DNA of 64,000 bases. Source: Streptomyces flavofungini (lineage in GTDB: Bacteria > Actinomycetota > Actinomycetes > Streptomycetales > Streptomycetaceae). Positions 28,482 through 35,533 of this stretch are shown here, in pieces. Location of the stretch: contig NZ_CP128846.1 of NCBI RefSeq assembly GCF_030388665.1, positions 4,042,501 to 4,106,500 of the forward strand. The letters are read 5' to 3'. How positions within the stretch are numbered: position 1 is the first letter of the stretch; every line of letters starts with the position of its first letter. The notes under the pieces were generated by a model. It ran no database searches. It was not told the DNA's origin and saw nothing but the letters and a program-made list of their open reading frames with translations. Position numbers and translations under genes: made by a program.

Positions 28482-29110
28482 GTGCCCGGACCGGACCAGC
28501 GGGCCGGGCCACGAAAGAGTGGAAGGCGGGGAGTGCGGCGGTGGCCGTGCTCGCCGCCCTCGGCCTTTTGCTCGCCGTCACCGGCTGCTCCACGGGCGGC
28601 TCGGGCACCCGCGACGAGGGCCCGGCCCATGTCGGCGCCGTTCCGTCCACCACGCCCTCGGCCTCCCCGTCGCCGACCCCGAAGAGCGTCGACGCGGTCC
28701 AGCTCGTCAAGGACGACCCGAAGGTCAGCCTGGCCGTCAAGCGCGACCTGAAGCCGTGCGCCGCCGACGAGTACCCCGTCGACGTCGCCTACGGCAACCT
28801 GACCGGAGCAGCGTCGGACGACGTCGTCGTGAACGTCCTGACCTGCGGTGACAGGGTGGGCATCGGCAGTTACGTGTACCGCCCCGAAGGCAAGAGGTAC
28901 GAGAATGTCTTCGCCGACGAGCAGCCGCCCGTGTACGCCGAGATCGACCGCGGCGACCTGGTCGTCAGCAAGCAGATGTTCGGCAAGGACGGCTCGGTGG
29001 CGGACCCGACGGGAGAAGAGATCATCACCTACCACTGGTCGACGAGCCGCTTCACCGAGCAGGACCGCACCCGCAACAACTACAGCACCAGCACGGACGA
29101 GCCGTCGTAG
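28469..29110 (+). CDS. cseA: lipoprotein CseA, negative modulator of sigma-E signalling
   Basis: 213 residues. It has a signal peptide with lipobox LLLAVTGC, so C40 would be lipidated, followed by a Ser/Thr/Pro linker and a compact beta-rich domain with two cysteines (LKPCAAD, VLTCGDR). In S. coelicolor the homologue sits outside the membrane and dampens sigE expression. It starts at TTG 28469, preceded by GAGGAGCGGGAG, and overlaps the sigE stop by 13 bp, so translation is coupled. It is probably a partner of the CseC sensor domain. Confidence 0.9.
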   Translation: MRGLSARTGPAGRATKEWKAGSAAVAVLAALGLLLAVTGCSTGGSGTRDEGPAHVGAVPSTTPSASPSPTPKSVDAVQLVKDDPKVSLAVKRDLKPCAADEYPVDVAYGNLTGAASDDVVVNVLTCGDRVGIGSYVYRPEGKRYENVFADEQPPVYAEIDRGDLVVSKQMFGKDGSVADPTGEEIITYHWSTSRFTEQDRTRNNYSTSTDEPS

Positions 29111-29274
29111 GACCGACGCGCCGCCGACCTGACCGCCACCCGCCCGCGGGACCACCCCGACGGCCCCGGACCGGCCCGGACCCATCGGGCCGCCCCCGAC
29201 CGGCCAGGCCGACTCCCACCGCCCTCGACCGCCCCCGACCGCCCCCGAACCGAGACCGGAACTGAGAGCACCCG

Positions 29275-29988
29275 ATGGCAGAACACACCCATGTCCTGTT
29301 CGTCGAGGACGACGACGTCATCCGCGAGGCCACGCAGCTCGCCCTGGAGCGCGACGGCTTCGAGGTCACCGCCATGCCCGACGGCCTGTCGGGCCTAGAG
29401 GCGTTCCGGGCGGACCGGCCCGACATCGCCCTGCTCGACGTGATGGTGCCGGGCCTCGACGGCGTCAGCCTCTGCCGCCGCATCCGGGACGAGTCGACGG
29501 TGCCGGTGATCATGCTGTCGGCGCGGGCCGACTCCATCGACGTCGTCCTCGGCCTGGAGGCGGGCGCCGACGACTACGTGACCAAGCCGTTCGACGGCGC
29601 CGTCCTGGTGGCCCGCATCCGCGCCGTCCTGCGCCGCTTCGGGCACGCCAGCGGCCCCGGCTCGGCCGCGCCCGCCGCCGAGCAGGGCCAGAGCCCCGAC
29701 GGCGGCGTGCTGACCTTCGGCGACCTGGAGATCGACACCGAGGGCATGGAGGTGCGCCGGGGCGGCGAGCCCGTCGCGCTCACGCCGACGGAGATGCGGC
29801 TGCTCCTCGAGTTCTCCTCCGCGCCCGGCACCGTGCTGTCCCGCGACAAGCTCCTGGAGCGCGTCTGGGACTACGGCTGGGGCGGCGACACGCGTGTGGT
29901 CGACGTGCATGTGCAACGGCTGCGGACGAAGGTGGGACAGGACCGCATCGAGACGGTCCGCGGGTTCGGATACAAGCTCAAGGCGTGA
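29275..29988 (+). CDS. cseB: response regulator CseB (OmpR family)
   Basis: 237 residues. The receiver has the acidic pair in LFVEDDDV, phosphoacceptor in IALLDVMVPGLDG and the conserved Lys in YVTKPF; the C terminus is a winged helix of OmpR type (ALTPTEMRLLLEF, VVDVHVQRLRTKVG, VRGFGYKL). Phosphorylated CseB activates the sigE promoter. A 164-bp gap containing CCGCCCCCGACCG-type repeats separates it from cseA; its stop overlaps the cseC start. Confidence 0.95.
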   Translation: MAEHTHVLFVEDDDVIREATQLALERDGFEVTAMPDGLSGLEAFRADRPDIALLDVMVPGLDGVSLCRRIRDESTVPVIMLSARADSIDVVLGLEAGADDYVTKPFDGAVLVARIRAVLRRFGHASGPGSAAPAAEQGQSPDGGVLTFGDLEIDTEGMEVRRGGEPVALTPTEMRLLLEFSSAPGTVLSRDKLLERVWDYGWGGDTRVVDVHVQRLRTKVGQDRIETVRGFGYKLKA

Positions 29989-31490
29989 GCTCGCGGCGTG
30001 GGGGGACACAGGGGTCTGCCATGGGCACAGGCATGAACGGGGAACGGTCCGGGTTCACCGGGGGACTGCGGGCGCGGCTGCGGCGGCCGGCCGGGCCGGG
30101 CAAGCCGCGCGGCCCACAGGGCCTGCCGTTCCCGGAGCGGCTGCGGTCGCTGGTCGGCGCCCGGTTGCGCACCGGGGTGCGCTGGAAGATCGCGGCCGCC
30201 ATCGGCCTGGTCGGCGCGCTCGTCGCGGTGGCGCTGAGCCTCGTCGTGCACAACGCCGCCTGGGTGTCGATGCTCGACAACGCCCGCGACCTCCAGGACG
30301 AGCGCGTCCAGATCGCCCAGCGCAACTACGAGGCGCGCCGCACCACCAGCGCCATCTACGGCACCAGGATCGACGACCCGCAGCTCCCGAAGGAACTGCG
30401 GCAGAAGGTCCTCACCGGACGGCGCGCCACCTTCGTACAGGAACACGGCGACGGCGTGCCCGACATCTGGGGCGCGGTGCCGCTCAGCGACGGCCACGTC
30501 CTCTCGGTGCACAGCCGGTTCGCCGACCGCAACACCACGATCATGAAGGACCTCGACCAGGCCCTCGTCATCGGCTCCATCGCGGTCGTCTTCGGCGGCT
30601 GCGCGCTCGGCGTGCTCATCGGCGGCCAGCTGGCCCGGCGCCTGCGCAAGGCGGCGACGGCCGCGGGCGAGCTGGCCCAGGGCAACACCGACGTGTCCGT
30701 ACGGGAGGCCATCGGCGGGCGCGTGCGCGACGAGACCGACGACCTCGCCGAGGCCGTGGACGCCATGGCCGACGCGCTCAAGCAGCGCCTCGAAGCCGAG
30801 CGCCGGGTCACCGCCGACATCGCGCACGAGCTGCGCACCCCCGTGACCGGGCTGCTCACCGCCGCCGAGCTGCTGCCGCCGGGACGGCCGACCGAGCTGG
30901 TCAAGGACCGGGCGCAGGCCATGCGCACGCTCGTCGAGGACGTACTGGAAGTGGCGCGCCTCGACTCCGCGTCCGAGCGGGCCGAGCTGCAGGACATCAC
31001 GCTCGGCGAGTTCGTCAGCCGCCGCATGGCCCTGCTGAGCCACGACGTGGAAGTGACGATCGTGCACGAGTCGGAGGTCACCACCGACCCGCGCCGCCTG
31101 GAGCGCATCCTCGGCAACCTCGTCGCCAACGCCGCCAAGCACGGCAAGCCGCCCATCGAGGTCAGCGTCGAGGGCCGCGTGGTCCGGGTGCGCGACCACG
31201 GCCCCGGCTTCCCCGAGGCGCTGCTCGCCGAGGGCCCCTCCCGCTTCCGCACCGGCTCCGCGGACCGCGCGGGGCGCGGGCACGGCCTCGGCCTGACGAT
31301 CGCGGCCGGGCAGGCGCGGGTGCTCGGCGCCCGCCTGACCTTCCGCAACATCCGGCCGCCGGGGGCCTCGTCGGAGGAGCCCGCCGAGGGGGCGGTGGCG
31401 GTCCTGTGGCTGCCGGAGCACGCGCCGACGAACACCGGGAGCTACCCGATGCTGCAGTTGCCGGAGAAGCCCGCTAAGTGGCAGAAGTAG
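29985..31490 (+). CDS. cseC: sensor histidine kinase CseC
   Basis: 501 residues. A long basic N-terminal tail, first membrane helix (IAAAIGLVGALVAVALSLVV), external loop of ~90 residues, second helix (ALVIGSIAVVFGGCALGVLIGG), HAMP region, the phospho-His in TADIAHELRTPVTG, then HATPase motifs (ILGNLVANAAKHG, VRDHGPGFP, GHGLGLTIA). It senses cell-wall damage and phosphorylates CseB. The GTG start overlaps the cseB stop (GTGA). The tail end overlaps an antiparallel decayed gene. Confidence 0.94.
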   Translation: MSSRRGGTQGSAMGTGMNGERSGFTGGLRARLRRPAGPGKPRGPQGLPFPERLRSLVGARLRTGVRWKIAAAIGLVGALVAVALSLVVHNAAWVSMLDNARDLQDERVQIAQRNYEARRTTSAIYGTRIDDPQLPKELRQKVLTGRRATFVQEHGDGVPDIWGAVPLSDGHVLSVHSRFADRNTTIMKDLDQALVIGSIAVVFGGCALGVLIGGQLARRLRKAATAAGELAQGNTDVSVREAIGGRVRDETDDLAEAVDAMADALKQRLEAERRVTADIAHELRTPVTGLLTAAELLPPGRPTELVKDRAQAMRTLVEDVLEVARLDSASERAELQDITLGEFVSRRMALLSHDVEVTIVHESEVTTDPRRLERILGNLVANAAKHGKPPIEVSVEGRVVRVRDHGPGFPEALLAEGPSRFRTGSADRAGRGHGLGLTIAAGQARVLGARLTFRNIRPPGASSEEPAEGAVAVLWLPEHAPTNTGSYPMLQLPEKPAKWQK

Positions 31491-31559
31491 GCGGGACGGG
31501 CACGGGGGCCAAGGGGGGCCTGGGGCGGGACGGGCACGGGGGTCGGGACGGACCGGGCG

Positions 31560-31972
31560 TCCGGCGCGAGGGCCGGGCAGTCGGCACCCGCCCGTCTCCG
31601 TAACGTGCCGACGCCGGTGGAGCCGACCAGCATGCGGATGTCCGTCACGGACAGGTCGGCCGAGCGGAGCATGTCCTCGGCGCGCTCGATGCGGCGGCGC
31701 GACGGATACCGCCCGGGCGTCTCCCCGTACGCCTCCTTGAAGGCGCGCGGGGAGGGGTAGCGCGAGTACCCCGCGTGGGCGGCGACCGCGGTCAGGTCGA
31801 GGGCGGGGTCGGCCCAGTCGCGGTCCTTCGCGTCCTTCGCGTCCTTCGCGTCCATCGCGTCCATCGCGTCCATCGCGTCCATCGCGTACTTCGCGTACTT
31901 CGCGTACTTCGCGTCCATCGCGAGGCGGAGCCGGCGGAGTCTCTCGACGCCTTCGATGCCGGCACGCGGCAC
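31560..31972 (-). pseudogene. decaying AraC-family regulator with tripeptide-repeat insertion
   Basis: The frame from the GTG at 31972 begins IEGVERLRRLRLAMDAKYA, continues after the repeat as LDLTAVAAHAGYSRYPSPRAFKEAYGETPGRYPSRRRIERAEDMLRSADLSVTDIRMLVG, clearly an AraC double helix-turn-helix. The usual SRYHF(V/S)RAF is altered to SRYPSPRAF, and after MLVG the second helix-turn-helix loses similarity into a Pro-rich run that stays open to 31442 inside cseC. An 11-unit 9-bp repeat adds (MDA/KYA/KDA) residues between helices. I judge it non-functional, though the frame is intact and a short expressed protein is possible. Confidence 0.6.
31823..31921. repeat. 9-bp minisatellite, eleven units
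   Basis: Units on the plus strand are GTCCTTCGC three times, GTCCATCGC four times, GTACTTCGC three times and GTCCATCGC once. The block order shows successive duplication of variants. The period is a multiple of three, so the antisense AraC-like frame survives any change in copy number. Confidence 0.9.
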
Positions 31973-31979
31973 TGACAAC

Positions 31980-32009
31980 GGCCCCCCGGCACCGAAGTGC
32001 CGGGGGGCC
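31980..32009. terminator. strong hairpin terminator after the efflux gene
   Basis: A perfect 13-bp stem, GGCCCCCCGGCAC at 31980-31992 and its complement at 31997-32009, with a CGAA tetraloop, 23 bp beyond the MFS gene stop on the minus strand. Confidence 0.85.
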
Positions 32010-32031
32010 GCGGACCGGGCGGAGCAGCGGG

Positions 32032-33645
32032 TCAGACGGACTCTGCGACCGGCTGCCGCTCCCCGCGCGCGGAGTCCCCATCCGCGTCACCGGCCGGCTT
32101 CTTGTCGGCGGGGGCCGACCCGCGCAGCGGCGTCTCCTTCACGAAGAACGCCGCGATCAGCGCGCCCACGGCCATCGCGGCGGCGAGCAGGAAGGCCACG
32201 TGCGTCCCCGCGGACACCGCGTGCTGGTAGGCGTCCCGCGCCGCCTCGGGCAGCTTGGCGAGGCTCGCCGCGTCCAGCTGGGCGGAGTGCTCGGTGACCT
32301 TGGCGACGCCGCCGCTCCCGGCCTTCGCCATCTCGTCCTGGACGCGGTTGTTGAACAGGGCGCCCATGATCGCGACGCCGAAGGACGAGCCGAGGGTGCG
32401 GAACAGCGTGGCCGAGGACGAGGCGACGCCCATGTCCTTCATCTCGACGCTGTTCTGCGCCACCAGCATGGTGATCTGCATCAGGCAGCCCATGCCGGCG
32501 CCGAGCACGGCCATGTAGATCCCGGTCGTGACGCGCGAGGTGTCGGTGTCCATCTGCGCGAGCATGAAGAGCCCGACGGCCATCAGGACGCTGCCCGCGA
32601 TGGGGAACACCTTGTACTTGCCGGTGGCCGTGGTGAACCGCCCCGCGACCATGGACACCGCCATCATCGCGAGCAGCATCGGCATCAGGAGAAGGCCGGA
32701 GTTGGTGGCCGACGCGCCCTGCACGGCCTGCTGGTAGAGCGGCAGGAAGAGCATCGCGCCGAACATCACGAAGCCGGTGAGGAAGCCGACGACGGACATC
32801 AGGGAGAAGTTGCGGCTGCGGAAGATGTGCAGCGGCATGACCGGCTCGGCGGCCTTGCGCTGGACGAACCAGAAGCCGACGAGGGAGGCGGCACCGAGCC
32901 CGATCAGCTCCATGATCACGGCCGAGCCCCAGGCGTACTCCGTCCCGCCCCACGTGGTGACCAGCACGAACGAGGTGATGCCGACGGTGAGCAGCGCGGC
33001 GCCGAGGTAGTCGATGCGGCCCTCGGCGCGCTTCTTCGGCAGGTGCAGGACGGCGCTCACCATGAACAGGGCGACGATGCCGAGCGGCAGGTTGATGTAG
33101 AAGGCCCAGCGCCAGCCGAGGTGGTCGGTGAGGGTGCCGCCGACGAGCGGGCCGCCGATCATCGCGACCGCCATCACGCCGGTCATCATGCCCATGTACT
33201 TGCCGCGCTCCCGCGGCGGGACGAGCTCTCCGATGATCGCCATGACGCCGACCATCAGGCCGCCCGCGCCGAGGCCCTGGATCGCGCGGAAGCCGATGAG
33301 CTGCCCCATGTCCTGAGCGAGGCCGCTGAGCGCGGAGCCGATCAGGAAGATCACTATGGCGGCGAGGAAGGCGCCCTTGCGCCCGTACATGTCGCCGATC
33401 TTGCCCCAGATGGGGGTGGAGGCGGCGGTCGCGAGCGTGTACGCCGTGACGACCCAGGACAGGTGCTCCAGGCCCCCGAGGTCACCGACGATGGTCGGCA
33501 TCGCGGGGGCCACGATCATGTTGTCGAGCATCGCGAGCAGGATCGCGACCATCAGGGCGAAGATCACCACCCGTACGCTGCGCGGCTTCGGTTCGGCCGC
33601 CTCGCCCTGCTCCACCGGTTTCCGCCTCGCCGTGTCCGCCGCCAT
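32032..33645 (-). CDS. MFS drug efflux transporter (DHA2, 14-helix)
   Basis: 537 residues with about 14 hydrophobic helices, the motif A loop GKIGDMYGRKGAF after helix 2 and motif C-type MIGGPLVGGTLTDHLGWRWAFYINLPLG, as in EmrB/QacA drug-proton antiporters. It should expel toxic compounds with the proton gradient. ATG at 33645 has GGGGAG eight bases upstream; a GTG three codons earlier is possible. It is divergent from a TetR gene with two matching operators between them. Confidence 0.93.
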   Translation of the reverse strand: MAADTARRKPVEQGEAAEPKPRSVRVVIFALMVAILLAMLDNMIVAPAMPTIVGDLGGLEHLSWVVTAYTLATAASTPIWGKIGDMYGRKGAFLAAIVIFLIGSALSGLAQDMGQLIGFRAIQGLGAGGLMVGVMAIIGELVPPRERGKYMGMMTGVMAVAMIGGPLVGGTLTDHLGWRWAFYINLPLGIVALFMVSAVLHLPKKRAEGRIDYLGAALLTVGITSFVLVTTWGGTEYAWGSAVIMELIGLGAASLVGFWFVQRKAAEPVMPLHIFRSRNFSLMSVVGFLTGFVMFGAMLFLPLYQQAVQGASATNSGLLLMPMLLAMMAVSMVAGRFTTATGKYKVFPIAGSVLMAVGLFMLAQMDTDTSRVTTGIYMAVLGAGMGCLMQITMLVAQNSVEMKDMGVASSSATLFRTLGSSFGVAIMGALFNNRVQDEMAKAGSGGVAKVTEHSAQLDAASLAKLPEAARDAYQHAVSAGTHVAFLLAAAMAVGALIAAFFVKETPLRGSAPADKKPAGDADGDSARGERQPVAESV

Positions 33646-33676
33646 GGTCACCACTCCCCGCTCCGCGCTCTTCCCT

Positions 33677-33698
33677 ACTTACTTGCCGCCCGGCAAGT
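33677..33698. promoter_or_regulatory. TetR-type operator 1
   Basis: ACTTGCCG-CC-CGGCAAGT at 33681-33698 is a perfect palindrome with 8-bp arms, nearer the efflux gene. ACTTACTTGCCGCCCGGC at 33677-33694 recurs in reverse in operator 2 with one mismatch. Confidence 0.75.
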
Positions 33699-33727
33699 TG
33701 GCTACAGTAGAGGAAAGTAGACCCCTA

Positions 33728-33749
33728 ACTAGCCGGGCGTCAAGTAAGT
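33728..33749. promoter_or_regulatory. TetR-type operator 2
   Basis: ACTAGCCG-GG-CGTCAAGT at 33728-33745 is an imperfect palindrome. Its reverse complement through 33749 matches operator 1 at 17 of 18 positions. It lies 38-59 bp upstream of the TetR start, 47 bp centre to centre from operator 1. Confidence 0.7.
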
Positions 33750-33786
33750 TCGAGCGGTGCCGGGGAGAAGTGCGAGGATCGCCACC

Positions 33787-34371
33787 ATGAGCAGCACAGG
33801 CAGGCAGCGGCGCCGCGGGGACACCCGCCAGCGCATTCAGGACGTGGCGCTCGAACTCTTCGCGGAGCAGGGGTACGAGAAGACGTCACTGCGCGAGATC
33901 GCGGAGCGCCTGGACGTCACGAAAGCGGCTCTGTACTACCACTTCAAGACCAAAGAGGACATCCTCACCAGCATCTTCGACGATCTGACGCGGCCCATCG
34001 ACGAGCTGATCGCCTGGGGCAAGGAGCAGCCGCGCACACTGGAGACCAAGCGCGCGATCCTGACCCGCTACAGCGAGATCCTCACCGACGCCGCCCCGCT
34101 CTTCCGCTTCATGCAGGAGAACCAGGCGACGATGCGGGACCTGAAGACGGGCGAGAGCTTCAAGGACCGGATGCTCCAGCTCCTGGACATCCTCAGCCAC
34201 GACGACCCGTCGACGCCGATGACCGCGCAGGTGCGCTGCTTCAGCGCGCTGTTCACCATGCACGGCGGCATGTTCGTGCTCAAAGGCAACGATGGCGACC
34301 CCGAGGAGAAGCGGAAGGCCATCCTCGAAGTCGCCATCGATCTGGTGACCCAGGCGCACAACGGCACCTGA
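33787..34371 (+). CDS. TetR-family repressor of the efflux gene
   Basis: 194 residues. The helix-turn-helix is LFAEQGYEKTSLREIAERLDVTKAALYYHFKTKEDIL, in the AcrR/TetR_N style. The C-terminal helices would bind a drug or metabolite and release the repressor from DNA. ATG at 33787 is used; the open frame ten codons upstream overlaps the operator region. Divergence from the MFS gene with two shared operators strongly suggests it represses both. Confidence 0.9.
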   Translation: MSSTGRQRRRGDTRQRIQDVALELFAEQGYEKTSLREIAERLDVTKAALYYHFKTKEDILTSIFDDLTRPIDELIAWGKEQPRTLETKRAILTRYSEILTDAAPLFRFMQENQATMRDLKTGESFKDRMLQLLDILSHDDPSTPMTAQVRCFSALFTMHGGMFVLKGNDGDPEEKRKAILEVAIDLVTQAHNGT

Positions 34372-34379
34372 GCCGGGGC

Positions 34380-34483
34380 GTCGCGCGCGGGGGATCAGAC
34401 GCGGACGCCTCGCTCACACGGGCGCGGCCACAGACGCACGCCCTGCTCGCACGGGTACACGCCCCGCTCGCACGGGCGCGGGA
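34380..34483. repeat. imperfect GC-rich repeats after the TetR gene
   Basis: CGCTCGCACGGGYRC-like text occurs three times and GATCAGACGCGSACGCC twice, the last copy running into the 3' end of the M23 peptidase gene. No gene is seen. Confidence 0.5.
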
Positions 34484-35164
34484 TCAGACGCGCACGCCCT
34501 GCGCGCGCAGGAACGCGACCGGGTTGACGGCCGAGCCGTAGTTCGGCGTCGTACGGATCTCGAAGTGCAGGTGCGGGCCGCTGGAGTTGCCGGTGTTGCC
34601 GGACAGGGCGATGCGCTGGCCGGTGGCGATGGCCTGGCCCGGGCGGACCTCGACCTTCGACAGGTGCGCGTACTGCGAGAACGTGCCGTTGGCGTGCTTG
34701 ATCACCACGGCGTTGCCGTACGCGGGGCCGTCACCGGCGCCGTTGCCGCCGGCCTTGACGACCGTACCGGCGTGCACGGCCTTGACCACGGTGCCGACCG
34801 GCACGGCGAAGTCCTGGCCGGAGTGCTTGCTGGCCCACATGCTGCCGCCGAGGCCGAAGCTCGCGGACAGGCGGTAGTTGTCGACCGGGTCCTGCCAGGC
34901 GGCGGCCTTCTTCGCGGCGGCCTGCTCGGCCTGCGCGGCCTTCTTCGCCGCGGCCCGCTTCGCCTGCTCGGCGGCCTTGGCCTGGGCGACGGCCTGCGCG
35001 CCCACGGAGGACGCGGTCACGGACCGCTCCCCGCCCTTGGTGTCGGCTGCGGCCGCGACCCCGGCTCCGAGCACCGTCGTGACGCCGACACCGGCGGCGA
35101 TGACGGCCGCCCGGGTGCGACGCGGGGACGGGCCGGAATGGTGGGACTTGGCGCGCTTCGACAT
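34484..35164 (-). CDS. secreted M23-family peptidoglycan endopeptidase
   Basis: 226 residues. A basic N terminus and hydrophobic stretch (AAVIAAGVGVTTVLGAGVAAAA) form a signal peptide. An Ala/Lys/Gln coiled-coil-like linker follows (residues ~55-90), then a LytM domain with the zinc ligands in KHSGQDFAVPVGT and PHLHFEIRT. It should cleave stem or cross-bridge peptides in the wall. The next conserved histidine is in FSQYAHLSKV. The upstream region up to the NACHT gene was checked for a cyclic-di-AMP riboswitch and none was found. Confidence 0.9.
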   Translation of the reverse strand: MSKRAKSHHSGPSPRRTRAAVIAAGVGVTTVLGAGVAAAADTKGGERSVTASSVGAQAVAQAKAAEQAKRAAAKKAAQAEQAAAKKAAAWQDPVDNYRLSASFGLGGSMWASKHSGQDFAVPVGTVVKAVHAGTVVKAGGNGAGDGPAYGNAVVIKHANGTFSQYAHLSKVEVRPGQAIATGQRIALSGNTGNSSGPHLHFEIRTTPNYGSAVNPVAFLRAQGVRV

Positions 35165-35533
35165 GGGGGAACCTCCGGGGACACGGCAAGGGGACGCGGT
35201 ACGGGAGTACCGGCTCTACGGGGGTACTGCGGGCAAAAGGGAATCCGGCACGCTCACTGCGCATGCCGGATGGCCATCCCTTGGTAACCCCCACCCCGCC
35301 CCGGCCCCAAAACGCCCCTCTACTAGCGGCGGCCGTACCCGGGCCCGCCCGCGATCACCGCCGGAGCCGTCCGCCGATGGCCCCCGAAGCAGCCGGTTCC
35401 AGGCCGAAAGTCCCGCACCGGCGGCCGAAAAGCACCACTAATCCGCCTCGTATGTGATGTATGCCCTGTGCGTCATGTCACCGGGGCGCAAGATCCATCA
35501 CCCCCGAATGTGACGCCGACTACGCTCTCGGCC
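35165..35533. other. 369-bp divergent intergenic region
   Basis: Between the M23 peptidase and NACHT genes. It has an inverted repeat ATCCGGCA (35243-35250) with TGCCGGAT (35264-35271) and a GGTACGGGAGTACC palindrome near 35198-35211. The part nearest the NACHT gene is AT-richer (CACTAATCCGCC, TATGTGATGTATG) and likely holds its promoter. Confidence 0.45.

Noticed and set aside
31823..31921. CRISPR-like array
   Set aside because: Units are 9 bp and contiguous without spacers, and they stay in frame with an AraC-like sequence.
35165..35460. Cyclic di-AMP (ydaO-type) riboswitch before the M23 peptidase gene
   Set aside because: Expected because disA is present and such switches precede wall hydrolase genes in Streptomyces, but the conserved blocks are absent; only a simple hairpin is seen.
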